Below are positions 24,536-32,739 of a stretch of DNA of 32,960 nt, piece by piece; the first letter of the stretch is position 1, and each line of letters begins with the position of its first letter. The stretch is from Rudaea sp. (lineage in GTDB: Bacteria; Pseudomonadota; Gammaproteobacteria; Xanthomonadales; Rhodanobacteraceae). Where the stretch lies: NCBI GenBank assembly GCA_031291055.1, contig JARLJU010000015.1, positions 1-32,960 on the forward strand, read 5' to 3'. Position numbers and translations under genes: made by a program. The notes under the pieces were generated by a model. The model was not told where the DNA came from. It did not search any database and saw nothing but the letters and a program-made list of their open reading frames with translations.

Positions 24536-25450
24536 TCAGATTCCGGTCTGTCTGCGCCACGTGCCCGGCGGGGTGCCGACCAGTTGCGAGAAGGTTCGCG
24601 TGAAGTGGCTTTGATCGGAAAAACCGCATGCGATGGCGATGTCCGACAGGGACGCGTTGGAATGCCTGAGCAACTCGCGCGCGCGATCGATGCGCCGTTC
24701 CAGCAACCATTGATGCGGCGTACGCCGCGTGGTTTCACGAAACGCCTTGATGAAGTAGCTGCGCGACAGGTTGCAGGCGCTCGCGATCTCACCCAGCGAA
24801 ACGTTGCCCTGCGCCTTCGCGAGCAGCATGTCTTTGGCGCGCGTTTCGTGCAGGTTCGAGAGCCGCGGGCTTTTCCTGTTCGACGGGGCCGGCGCATTGC
24901 CGTACTGGTCGAGCAGATGTGTCCCGATCGTCACGCCCAGTTGCTCGACAAAGAGTGGGCTTGCCTTGCTCTGGCTATCCAGTGTCAGCGCCAATACTTG
25001 CGCGAGGTGGCCGAAGATCGGGTCCTTGCGGCCCGCCGGCGACGAGAAGCCCTCGATGGCCGCGCCGTTTCGCTCATAGCAGGCGTTAGCAATAAAAGCG
25101 CGCGACAACTCAACCAGCACGAAATCGAAAACGCCATGCAAGTCGGCCCGGTAGTCTTCCTCAAAATTACGTATGTAGACCGAATCTTTTTCAAAATCGT
25201 GCGACGCAGACCGTTTCCCTGAAAGAATCCGCCTGCGATGGCCCGCTGCCAGCGAAACGCCGATCAGGAAGCCGCGATCCGAAGCCGGGGTTGCAACTTC
25301 ACTGGTCGTCTCGTGGCGTTTGCATTTGCGATAAAACGTGAATTCACCCGTGTTGAGTTCCAGGTCCTTATGCAACTGATTCGAAAGACAACCCAGCGAG
25401 TCCTTCTGCCGCGCTACCGTGGCGGCGGACGTTTCCGCACCGTTAAACAT
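24536..25450 (-). CDS. AraC-family transcriptional regulator
   Basis: 304-residue regulator. The C-terminal third holds both AraC helix-turn-helix motifs: LGEIASACNLSRSYFIKAFR (about 218-237) and LSDIAIACGFSDQSHFTRTF (about 268-287), ending in GTPPGTWRR. The N-terminal 190 residues form an unrecognised sensor domain. The start at 25450 is firm: GGAGGTGA lies 6-7 nt upstream. It stands between two other regulators on the same strand with more than 100 bp on each side, so it is probably a single-gene transcript. Its target is unknown; the long plus-strand series beginning at 7535 lacks an obvious dedicated regulator and is a candidate only by proximity. Confidence 0.92.
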   Translation of the reverse strand: MFNGAETSAATVARQKDSLGCLSNQLHKDLELNTGEFTFYRKCKRHETTSEVATPASDRGFLIGVSLAAGHRRRILSGKRSASHDFEKDSVYIRNFEEDYRADLHGVFDFVLVELSRAFIANACYERNGAAIEGFSSPAGRKDPIFGHLAQVLALTLDSQSKASPLFVEQLGVTIGTHLLDQYGNAPAPSNRKSPRLSNLHETRAKDMLLAKAQGNVSLGEIASACNLSRSYFIKAFRETTRRTPHQWLLERRIDRARELLRHSNASLSDIAIACGFSDQSHFTRTFSQLVGTPPGTWRRQTGI

Positions 25451-25666
25451 GATCCGTCACCTCCGTTCGTCGCGCTACAGTCGCGCCAGTTCGCTTTGCC
25501 AAAAGCGGGAGAGGGTGATAATCAGCATTGCTGCGCGATTATCTCGGAAATGTCGGCGTCAATTATTAATTTTCGTTCAGGTTCGGCGGATCCAGGGATC
25601 AGATGATCTATTTCTTTCAGCTATATTACCTATTTAATTCAATTTGCTTTCGATGAGCGGCGAGGA
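25451..25666. promoter_or_regulatory. AT-rich gap upstream of the araC-type gene
   Basis: The 216-bp gap contains a marked AT-rich block (about 25550-25650, with AATTATTAATTTT and ATATTACCTATTTAATTC) unlike the rest of the window. It should contain the AraC gene promoter and the end of the LysR gene transcript. No coding sequence or clear hairpin was found. Confidence 0.4.
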
Positions 25667-26641
25667 TCAGTATTGCAGCTCTGCTTGGGGTTGCTCGGAT
25701 GGGTGATCAGATGAATCGACGGCCGCCAGATTCTCAATCCGCAGATCGAGTTTTTCCTTTAACGACACGGTCAGGAATTCAACGAACGTCTTTATCTTCG
25801 CGTCGACAAATCGACGGGACGGATACATGACAAAAACGTTGGTTGTTTGAAGCGGGTACTCGGGAAATAGCTGAACGAGCTTTCCCTCTTTAATATCGTC
25901 CACGACCGAATAAGTGGGCACCGCGCCGACGCCGGCGCCCGCGAGCAGCGCGACTCTGAGCGCTTGCATGTTGTTGACCACGAATTGCCCGGCTAGCTCC
26001 GCGGTGGCCGGGGCATGCCCGACGATCTCAGCCAGCCATCCGGAGGGCGGATCGAAGCTCGAACTGGTGTGCATGAGCGTGTGGTGAGGCAGGTCGTTCA
26101 CCGTGGCAATGGGATGCCGCGCGAGATAGTCCGGAGCCGCGACCAGCGTGCGCTCGCAGCGTCCGATGAGCTTGCTCACATTGCGAGAGTCCGGCAGCGC
26201 CGAGGCCGACACGATCGACACATCGAACTCGTCCTCGACCAGATTCGCCATGCGTGGCAGCAGTTTCAGATCGACGGAGACAGCCGGGAAGGCCTGCCGG
26301 TATTCGACGATGGTGGAGGTCAACTGCGTCAGACCAATGTCGGGTACGGCGTGCACTCTCAATCTGCCGCGCGGCAGCGTGTGGGCATCGCTGGCCTCGG
26401 CTTCCGCGTCGTCGAGGTCGGCCAGAATCTTCTTGCAACGGCGGTAGTAGCGCTCGCCGCACTCGGTAAGCGAGACGTGGCGCGTCGTTCGTTGCAGCAA
26501 CCGTGTATGGAGATGCTCCTCGAGCGACCCCACTGCGCGAGAAATATTGCCGGCACTGCATTCCATGTGTTTGGCAACCACGCTGAAGTTGCCGGTCTCC
26601 GCGACCCGCGAGAATACGCGCATGCTGAAAAGCCTGTCCAT
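25667..26641 (-). CDS. LysR-family transcriptional regulator
   Basis: 324-residue LysR regulator of the CrgA-like kind. The winged helix (residues 1-60) reads MDRLFSMRVFSRVAETGNFS, with LEEHLHTRLLQRTTRHVSLT; the effector domain follows (about 90-300), then a polar tail rich in Ser, Gln and Glu. The ATG at 26641 is chosen because AAGGAG lies 9 nt upstream; the in-frame GTG at 26647 would leave only 3 nt. It lies 257 bp downstream of the amidohydrolase gene in the same direction, behind two hairpins, so it is probably transcribed on its own. It may control the second catabolic operon, but the more obvious local regulator there is the TetR frame at 32 kb. Confidence 0.92.
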   Translation of the reverse strand: MDRLFSMRVFSRVAETGNFSVVAKHMECSAGNISRAVGSLEEHLHTRLLQRTTRHVSLTECGERYYRRCKKILADLDDAEAEASDAHTLPRGRLRVHAVPDIGLTQLTSTIVEYRQAFPAVSVDLKLLPRMANLVEDEFDVSIVSASALPDSRNVSKLIGRCERTLVAAPDYLARHPIATVNDLPHHTLMHTSSSFDPPSGWLAEIVGHAPATAELAGQFVVNNMQALRVALLAGAGVGAVPTYSVVDDIKEGKLVQLFPEYPLQTTNVFVMYPSRRFVDAKIKTFVEFLTVSLKEKLDLRIENLAAVDSSDHPSEQPQAELQY

Positions 26642-26848
26642 AGCCACTGACTCCTTGACGCCTGGATCCGGTTGAACTGGGCAACACGTCTTGCCTGATG
26701 TGAAGACAATACGTTCAGCAGCGGGATCGCGCCATCCCTACATACGGGTGCTGCACTCATCAATGCATTCACGCCGCTCATCCGCGCGTATAGGGTGGAG
26801 TAGGGGTTGGGAGGCTTTCTACGGGAGCACGGGACCGCAGGAGCGCCG

Positions 26849-26891
26849 GCTCGCCGGAGCGGGCGAGCGCCCTCCATGGCCGAGGAGGGCG
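26849..26891 (-). terminator. Tandem hairpins after the ACMSD-like gene
   Basis: Two perfect stems stand back to back just past the stop at 26899: CGCCCTCC (26868-26875) / GGAGGGCG (26884-26891) with an 8-nt loop, and GCTCGCC (26849-26855) / GGCGAGC (26862-26868) with a 6-nt loop. They mark the probable end of the catabolic operon transcript. There is no T-run, so termination may need Rho or the stems may protect the 3' end. Confidence 0.5.
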
Positions 26892-26898
26892 ATGCGCG

Positions 26899-28014
26899 TC
26901 AGATCTTCAGCAGCTGTGCTGCATTGCCGCCAAGAATCAGATTCTTTTGCTCCGGCGGCAATTCAAGACGATCCAGGAACCTGACCGGCTGCTCATAGCC
27001 CATATCGAAGCAGTAGTCGCTGCCGAGCACCAGTCTGTCGATGCCGATGTTCTGAATCAGAAAGTCCAGCACCGGTCCGGAATGCGAGACCGTGTCATAG
27101 CTGAAACGGCGCAGGTAGCTGCTCGGCTTTTGCGCCAGCCGCCGTGTTTCCGGACGTACCGTCCAGCCCGCGTCGATGCGGCCCATCAGGATCGGCAACG
27201 CGCCACCGGCGTGCGGCAAGGTAATGCGCAACTTCGGATGACGGTCCATCACGCCACCGAGTATCAGGTGCGAACCGGCGATCGCGGTGTCGAACGGATT
27301 GCCCAGCAGGTTGCTCAGATAGAAGTCGCCCAGCCGCGAGCCGCCGACCGTCTGCTGTGGATGCAGAAACACCGGCAGATCCAGTTGCTCGATGCGCGTG
27401 AAGACCGGTTCGAACAAGGGATCGTCGAGGTCCCGGTTGTTGATGTTGGTCCCCATGTAAACCCCGCGGACACCTGGCAACTCAGCCGCGCGTTCGAGCT
27501 CGTCGATCGCGTCGTGCGGATTGAGCATCGGCAGGGTGGCCAACACCACGAAGCGAGTCGGGTGTTGCAGATGGACGCCGGACGCCGCCGCGTTCCACGT
27601 CGTCGCCAGCTTGGCATTGAAGGACCGGTCGGCCCAGTAGGCCATCGGCACGCTCAATGAAAGCGCCTGCATGTCGACCCCGGACGCGTCCATGTCCGCG
27701 AGCCGCTCGTCGATCTTGATGAACTTGAGCGGCAGCGGGCCCAGTGCGCCGGCCGGCGTCTGGAAGCTGAAGTTGCTGGCGTCGCGGGTAAATTTGCCGC
27801 CGAACTTCTGCCCCTCACCGCCTACCAGGTCGCAGTAGCTCTCCGGGTAGTAGTGAGCGTGAACATCGATCGATCTGACGCTGCCTGCGCTGCCGGCGAT
27901 GGAGCCGGTGGCCGTGGCTGACGCCGGCAGTCCCGATGCGAGGCCGCCGGCAAGCGCGGCCATCGTTCCGAGCAGCTTGCGGCGTTTCGGTGAAACACAA
28001 CACATACAATCCAT
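26899..28014 (-). CDS. ACMSD-like amidohydrolase/decarboxylase with a Tat-like N-terminal signal
   Basis: 371-residue metal-dependent amidohydrolase of the aminocarboxymuconate-semialdehyde decarboxylase/resorcylate decarboxylase group. Metal motifs are DVHAHYYPE (H52, H54), FLHPQ (H218), LPHAGG (H268) and GSDYC (D333). These enzymes usually remove CO2 from aromatic or ring-cleavage acids in the cytoplasm. Here residues 1-45 look like an export signal: SPKRRKLLG followed by a hydrophobic Ala/Gly/Leu stretch ending PASATA, preceded by a Cys cluster (MDCMCC). The start at 28014 has AAGGAG 8 nt upstream; an in-frame start at 28044 lacks this. Last gene of the operon, 29 bp after the symporter gene. 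Substrate unknown. Confidence 0.87.
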   Translation of the reverse strand: MDCMCCVSPKRRKLLGTMAALAGGLASGLPASATATGSIAGSAGSVRSIDVHAHYYPESYCDLVGGEGQKFGGKFTRDASNFSFQTPAGALGPLPLKFIKIDERLADMDASGVDMQALSLSVPMAYWADRSFNAKLATTWNAAASGVHLQHPTRFVVLATLPMLNPHDAIDELERAAELPGVRGVYMGTNINNRDLDDPLFEPVFTRIEQLDLPVFLHPQQTVGGSRLGDFYLSNLLGNPFDTAIAGSHLILGGVMDRHPKLRITLPHAGGALPILMGRIDAGWTVRPETRRLAQKPSSYLRRFSYDTVSHSGPVLDFLIQNIGIDRLVLGSDYCFDMGYEQPVRFLDRLELPPEQKNLILGGNAAQLLKI

Positions 28015-28043
28015 GAATCGGTCTCCTTTGTCTGCTTTTAGCA

Positions 28044-29702
28044 TTACCCGTGCTTCACCATGCCGAGCTCGCAGTCAACGAGCTGGTTGCCGTACAGCGC
28101 ACGTTCATGCGCACCACGTGGCGAGCGGTCGGTGATCGAGAAAAAGAACACGCCGGCGAAGGCAACGATCATCGAGAAGAGCGCCGGGTATTCGTACGGG
28201 TAGATCGCATGCGCGTGTCCAAGCACCTGCACCCAGACTGTCGGGCTGAGGACCGTCAGGGTCACCGCCGTGATCAGCCCGAGCGAGCCGCCAAACACAG
28301 CGCCTCGCGTGGTCAGGCCGCGCCAGTAAATCGAAAGAAGCAGCACCGGAAAGTTCGAGCTGGCCGCAATCGAGAAAGTCAGACTGACGATGAATGCGAT
28401 GTTCTGCTTCTCGAAGGCGATGCCCAGCAGAATCGCGAGCACGCCGAGCACCAGCGTGGTGATCCGCGATACGTGCAGTTCTTCGCGGTCGGTGGCGGCG
28501 CCGCGGCGAATCACATTCGCGTACAGATCATGCGAGACCGCCGAGGATCCGGCGAGCGTCAGACCCGCGACAACCGCGAGAATCGTCGAGAAGGCGACCG
28601 CGCAGATGAAGCCGAGAAACACGTTGCCGCCCACCGCGTGCGCGAGATGGATGGCCACCATATTCACGCCGCCGATCACGGCGCCGGAGGCCGTGTGATA
28701 TTGCGGATCGGTGGCAACCAGCGCAATCGTGCCGAAGCCGATGATAATGATCAGCGCGTAGCCGATGCCGACAATGCCCGTTGCGTACAGAATGCTTTTT
28801 CGGGCGGCCTTTGCGTCGCCCACCGTGAAAAAGCGCATCAGGATGTGCGGCAATCCGGCCGTGCCGAAGATCAACGCCAAGCCGAGCGAAACGGCGGAAA
28901 CCGGATCCGACACGAGGCCGCCCGGACTCATGATCGCAGCATGCTTCGGATGGGCGAGGATCGCCTGCGCGAAGAGGGCATTCAGACTGAAGCCGAAGTG
29001 GCTGAGCACCATGAACGCCATGAAGGCGGCGCCCGCCAGCAGCAAGGCTGCCTTGATGATCTGAATCCATGTCGTGGCGAGCATGCCGCCGAAAAACACG
29101 TACACCACCATCAGGACACCGACCATCACGACCGCGATCGTATAGTTGAAACCGAACAGCAATTCGACCAGCTTGCCGGAGCCGACCATCTGGGAGACGA
29201 GATAGAGCAGCACGATGACGATCGAGCTCGAGGCGGCAAAGCCGCGGATCGGCCGCTGTTGCAGCCGATAGGACACCACGTCGGCCAGCGTATAGCGCCC
29301 GAGATTGCGCAGCGGCTCGGCAATCAGAAAGAGAATGATGGGCCAGCTGGCAAGAAAGCCGATTGAATAGATCAGACCGTCATAGCCGCTCGTGAAAACC
29401 AGCGCGGAAATACCGAGCAACGAAGCGGCGGACATATAGTCGCCGGCGATCGCCCAGCCGTTCTGGAAGGCGGTGATCTTGCCGCCGGCCGCATAGTGGT
29501 CGGCAACGCTGTGGTTCTTTCTTGCCGCCCAGCGGGTGATGAACAGCGTCGACGCGACGAACAGCAGGAACATGCCGATCGCGATCGGATTGTGCGAGCG
29601 CGCCGGCGCCGCGGTTTCGGCGGCGACGGCGGGCAGGGCGGTGAGGGCGCCGATCAGGGCCGCGCTTAACAACCGGCCATGCGATAGAGGATTGCGTTTC
29701 AT
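28044..29702 (-). CDS. Sodium:solute symporter, ActP-like
   Basis: 552-residue SSS-family cation/monocarboxylate symporter with about 13 membrane segments and an N-terminal signal-like stretch ([17 protein letters not shown]), as in acetate permease ActP. Typical features are [27 protein letters not shown] near residue 80 and [15 protein letters not shown] around 385. The start overlaps the stop of the DUF485 gene as ATGA (29699-29702), the usual YjcH-ActP pairing. Its place in a hydroxylase/decarboxylase operon suggests that it imports the pathway's carboxylate substrate rather than acetate (inference). Confidence 0.92.
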   Translation of the reverse strand: MKRNPLSHGRLLSAALIGALTALPAVAAETAAPARSHNPIAIGMFLLFVASTLFITRWAARKNHSVADHYAAGGKITAFQNGWAIAGDYMSAASLLGISALVFTSGYDGLIYSIGFLASWPIILFLIAEPLRNLGRYTLADVVSYRLQQRPIRGFAASSSIVIVLLYLVSQMVGSGKLVELLFGFNYTIAVVMVGVLMVVYVFFGGMLATTWIQIIKAALLLAGAAFMAFMVLSHFGFSLNALFAQAILAHPKHAAIMSPGGLVSDPVSAVSLGLALIFGTAGLPHILMRFFTVGDAKAARKSILYATGIVGIGYALIIIIGFGTIALVATDPQYHTASGAVIGGVNMVAIHLAHAVGGNVFLGFICAVAFSTILAVVAGLTLAGSSAVSHDLYANVIRRGAATDREELHVSRITTLVLGVLAILLGIAFEKQNIAFIVSLTFSIAASSNFPVLLLSIYWRGLTTRGAVFGGSLGLITAVTLTVLSPTVWVQVLGHAHAIYPYEYPALFSMIVAFAGVFFFSITDRSPRGAHERALYGNQLVDCELGMVKHG

Positions 29703-30061
29703 TGCCGTGCTCCTTGCCGGATTTCATTCACGGCGCGGTCCTGAATGGTATTGGCTCGTGCGACATACACCGCGACCAGTGCGAACGTAAAGACGAACAT
29801 GCCGAAGCCGACCGGAATCCCCCACGTTGCCGGATAGCCCTCGACGATCGGCCGGCCGAGCAGCGCCGGTGCGAACGCAAGCGTGAGAATGAAGGCGAAG
29901 TACACAGCCAGCATCAGGATCGTGAGCGTCCACGAGAACGTGCGTCGCGCTCGCACGAGTGCGCGAAAACGCGGATCGTCGAGCAGCGGATTGGCGGGGG
30001 GCGGCGGGTCGCTGGCGACGGGCTGCGCGCTCATCGGATAGGTTGGGGCGCCATGTTCCAC
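29699..30061 (-). CDS. DUF485 membrane protein (YjcH-like)
   Basis: 120-residue inner-membrane protein with two membrane helices (about 44-68 and 84-107) and the DUF485 pattern ([17 protein letters not shown]). It is the usual small partner encoded before ActP-type symporters; its exact role is not established. The ribosome site decides the start: AAGGAG lies 5-6 nt before a GTG at 30061, while the internal ATG at 30034 has no site. Its last bases overlap the symporter start, so translation is coupled. It follows the FAD hydroxylase gene by 74 bp. Confidence 0.88.
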   Translation of the reverse strand: MEHGAPTYPMSAQPVASDPPPPANPLLDDPRFRALVRARRTFSWTLTILMLAVYFAFILTLAFAPALLGRPIVEGYPATWGIPVGFGMFVFTFALVAVYVARANTIQDRAVNEIRQGARQ

Positions 30062-30135
30062 TTTGTCTCCTTTCGAATCGACTTCTTATCGGTGCTGCAG
30101 CGGTTGAGCGAACCCGCCGCAGGCACAACGAACAT

Positions 30136-31359
30136 CTAAAAGCGTGCAGGTACGGCGGTCTCGCGCATCACCGCATCGGGCGTGCGATAGCGCTCGGCCA
30201 TTTCACGGTCGACCTCGTTTTTCAATTGCGCCTGCATGTAAGCGCCGAGATGGCGTGCGTGCTGGACGATGGCCGTGCCGACTTGCGTGCGCACGCGGCT
30301 GTATTCCGCCAGTGCTTCCTGAACGTCTGCATGGCGCTTCAACGCGCTGACGAGCTCCATTGCGTCGCTCGCGGCCTTGGTGACACCCATGCCACAGTGC
30401 GGCCGCGCCACGAACGCCGCGTCGCCCAGCAAGGCAACCCGGCCGAACGCCATCTGCGGCACTTCGAGGTCGAAGATGGGTTGAAAGAGGGGTTGCGTCG
30501 ATTTGGTTACTACCTCGCCGAATTGCGGCGCGAGCAGCGTAAGCGCCGCCTCTTCCATGTCGGCGAGCACCTCGCGGCGAATCAGCGTTGGCGGAATGCC
30601 GCCCACCCAGCGCTTGCCGGATTCATCGGTCAGCAGGTTCGGCAACTGGACGTCTTCGCTCGTCGCGCGATACCAGACGAAGTTGTAGCGGCGTTCGCCC
30701 GGGGCCGTGCTGTTGCCCTGGCCGGCAACCGGATAGCCGAGAATCTGTTCGCGCGGCGGCAGGCAGAAGGCGAACTTGTCGAACAGCGCCTCGCGCGTGG
30801 CGCGCGACAGCGACGTTTCGTCGACCAGGCCGCGCCATGCGACATAGCCGGCATACTGAAGCTTCACGTCAGGCAGGAACCGCTCGCGAATCGCCGACTT
30901 GAAGCCGTCCGCCGCAATCACGAGGTCCGCGCGCAATACCGTGCCGTCGCTGAGCGACACGCTTGCCTGATCGGCGCCGTCTTCCACGGAAACGACCGTG
31001 CCGCCGGCATGGTAGTGAACATCGGGGAGCGCGGCGCGCAGCACGTGATACATCTTGCCCCACGCGGTCAGGGTCTGCGGCAGTTCGCGCTCGGACAACA
31101 CCGCGCCGCTTTGCGCGAAGGTCACGCGCGACTGCACTTTGACGCCGATCGAATCGTCGATTGCAATCCCGGCTGCCGTCATGGCGTCGAATAACTCGGG
31201 ATGGGTGACGATGCCGGCGCCGCGGCCGGCCAGTTCTTCGGGAACGCGCTCGAAGATGTCGACATCCCAGCCGTTGCGCACCAGCAGATTGGCCGCAAAC
31301 AGGCCGCCCAGTGAGCCACCGACGATGATCGCCTTTAAACGTGTGGAAGGATTGGCCAT
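30136..31359 (-). CDS. FAD-dependent aromatic hydroxylase, DhpH-like (second copy type)
   Basis: 407-residue class A flavoprotein monooxygenase. It shows the DhpH-type FAD motif IIVGGSLGGLF (near residue 11), IAADGFKSAIRERF in the middle, YAGYVAWRGLVDE, and LLGDAAFVARPHCGMG (near residue 313). The enzyme would hydroxylate an aromatic ring with NAD(P)H and O2 in the cytoplasm. It is a paralogue-like relative of the gene at 4384-5532 (shared GGSLGG, YAGYVAWRGLV and PQM...FGRA/V..LLGDAA blocks) but clearly diverged. The start at 31359 has GGAGA upstream, and only 2 bp separate it from the VOC gene stop, so they form one transcript. Substrate not determined. Confidence 0.92.
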   Translation of the reverse strand: MANPSTRLKAIIVGGSLGGLFAANLLVRNGWDVDIFERVPEELAGRGAGIVTHPELFDAMTAAGIAIDDSIGVKVQSRVTFAQSGAVLSERELPQTLTAWGKMYHVLRAALPDVHYHAGGTVVSVEDGADQASVSLSDGTVLRADLVIAADGFKSAIRERFLPDVKLQYAGYVAWRGLVDETSLSRATREALFDKFAFCLPPREQILGYPVAGQGNSTAPGERRYNFVWYRATSEDVQLPNLLTDESGKRWVGGIPPTLIRREVLADMEEAALTLLAPQFGEVVTKSTQPLFQPIFDLEVPQMAFGRVALLGDAAFVARPHCGMGVTKAASDAMELVSALKRHADVQEALAEYSRVRTQVGTAIVQHARHLGAYMQAQLKNEVDREMAERYRTPDAVMRETAVPARF

Positions 31360-31361
31360 GC

Positions 31362-31847
31362 TTACTCTCCTACGATGATGGGTGCCCGATCGATGGCCGG
31401 ATGGGCTTCGGCCAGACCGGTGAGTTCTTCGGCGGGGAAATTCAGTTCGATGGTCACGCCGGACGGGTCTTCGATAAACACCTGATGCAGACCGAGGCTC
31501 GGCACCGTGCGATCGCGCCAGGCGACGCCTTCCGCTTGCAAGGTTTTCCACATGTCTTCGACACCCGTCGCGAGAAACGCGATGTGGTCGACCGTGCCGG
31601 TCCCGCTGGCGGGCAGTGCCTTGTCGCCGAGATAGGCGGTGAGCCCGGCGGGATTGTCCGGATCGACGCCAATGATGTGAACGGTGCCGAAGTCGGCCTC
31701 ATCACCGCCCTTGTAAAGCCACGCACCCGGAAAATCGAAGGGCGGGCGGTAGCCTCGCTTGAAACCGAGAATCCGCTCGTAGAAACGACAGGATTTCTCG
31801 AGATCCATCGTGCGGATCGAGAAGTGCGCAAGTTTTGACACGGGCAT
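31362..31847 (-). CDS. VOC-family protein (glyoxalase/extradiol dioxygenase fold)
   Basis: 161-residue cytosolic protein with two beta-alpha-beta modules of the vicinal oxygen chelate fold. Candidate metal ligands sit at the usual strand positions: H8 (LAHFSIRT), H57 (TVHIIG), H88 (VDHIAF) and E134 (TIELNF). The family includes lactoylglutathione lyases, ring-cleaving dioxygenases and isomerases. First gene of the operon VOC - hydroxylase - DUF485 - symporter - ACMSD-like; it may act on the product of the hydroxylase (inference). TAGGAG lies 6 nt before the ATG, and a long palindrome lies just upstream. Confidence 0.88.
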   Translation of the reverse strand: MPVSKLAHFSIRTMDLEKSCRFYERILGFKRGYRPPFDFPGAWLYKGGDEADFGTVHIIGVDPDNPAGLTAYLGDKALPASGTGTVDHIAFLATGVEDMWKTLQAEGVAWRDRTVPSLGLHQVFIEDPSGVTIELNFPAEELTGLAEAHPAIDRAPIIVGE

Positions 31848-31865
31848 CAGGAACTCCTACTATGC

Positions 31866-31900
31866 TATTTATCATTCGATAAGTGATCGATGGATAAATA
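31866..31900. promoter_or_regulatory. 35-bp near-palindrome, probable TetR-type operator of the VOC-hydroxylase operon
   Basis: The arms TATTTATCATTCGAT (31866-31880) and ATCGATGGATAAATA (31886-31900) match at 13 of 15 positions around AAGTG. Inside the left half TTATC-ATTC-GATAA (31869-31882) is itself a perfect inverted repeat. The element starts 19 bp upstream of the VOC start codon, where a repressor would cover the promoter or transcription start. It lies between this operon and the TetR reading frame, which suggests the regulator; that link is inferred. Confidence 0.7.
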
Positions 31901-32005
31901 ATAGGTGAATTCATCGCCAGGAGAAAGCGGCGTAACGACGGTGTTTACCCTGGAAAATTCGCTGGAAATCGCAAAGGAGCGTTGCGCGATGGGCGATGAA
32001 GCAAG

Positions 32006-32027
32006 TGGCCGGCTGTGGTGCCGGCCA
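32006..32027 (-). terminator. Strong GC hairpin just after the TetR frame
   Basis: TGGCCGGC (32006-32013) and GCCGGCCA (32020-32027) form a perfect 8-bp stem with a 6-nt loop, 3 bp beyond the TetR stop on the minus strand. The following minus-strand bases (TTGCTTC) are only mildly T-rich. It may end the regulator's transcript before the operon promoter. Confidence 0.5.
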
Positions 32028-32030
32028 GCG

Positions 32031-32739
32031 TTAGGCTTTGGTCTTACCGGACGCTTTCGGTGCGTGCTTGAGCGCTTCAGGCACGCCATTGAGGAAGGCG
32101 TCGACCTGGCGCGCGATGTGGTCTTCGACGTTGTCGCTGACCGGCAATCCGTAGATCCATTTCCGCACGCCGAGATAGAAGATGCTGGCGTGCAGGCTCC
32201 AGATCAGCTCCAGGTCGATGTCGCGCTGCTTCGTGCTGGTCGATGCCGGGAGGTCATAGGCCGAGCGGATTTCCGCCATGACGGGCAGGAACACGCGTTC
32301 GCGCAGCCGCGACAGATATTTGGAGTTGATGCCTTCGCGCGTCAATCCGGCGAATATTAAAATCCGGATACATTCCGCGCCGCAGGATCACGCCGGCGTA
32401 CGCCGAGTAGAACCTGACCATCCGTTCCTGAATCGGCACGGAGCGGTCTTTGATCAGGCATTCCCAACTCGTGTCCCATTGATAGACCTCTTCGTACACG
32501 CGGTCGATCAATGCTTCCTTGCTCGGAAAGTAGCGGTACAGAAGCGGTTGTGTCACGCCGAGTTGGCGCGCGAGTTCGCGGGTGCTGCCGGAGAATCCGT
32601 GTGTGGCGAAGTGGTCGACGGCCTTCAGCACGATCTGGCGCTCGCGTACTTCGGGGGCAAGGCGGCGCGTGATGCCCTTCTCGTTCTCATGCACCTCGCT
32701 CTTCGACGCTGCGTCGACCGTCGGTCCTTTTCTCGGCAT
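32031..32739 (-). pseudogene. TetR-family regulator, frameshifted
   Basis: A TetR regulator split between two frames. The N-terminal part (from ATG 32739, MPRKGPTVD; alternative ATG 32775) has the TetR helix-turn-helix STRELARQLGVTQPLLYRYF and runs to GVILRRGMYP near 32365. The C-terminal part continues in another frame as RILIFAGLTREGINSKYL through to the stop at 32031-32033. The two match one continuous TetR C-terminal domain, so a small indel near 32364-32370 is likely; a few residues expected between GMYP and RILIF (often a Trp-containing EW) are missing, which suggests a deletion that is not a multiple of three. Without the shift the product would be about 235 residues. A sequencing error is possible. 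It was probably the repressor of the downstream operon. Confidence 0.82.

Noticed and set aside
28050..29366. Long plus-strand open frame opposite the ActP-like symporter gene
   Set aside because: The product is Arg/His/Asp/Glu-rich and low in complexity, as expected from the complement of a membrane-protein gene; the symporter frame is unmistakable.
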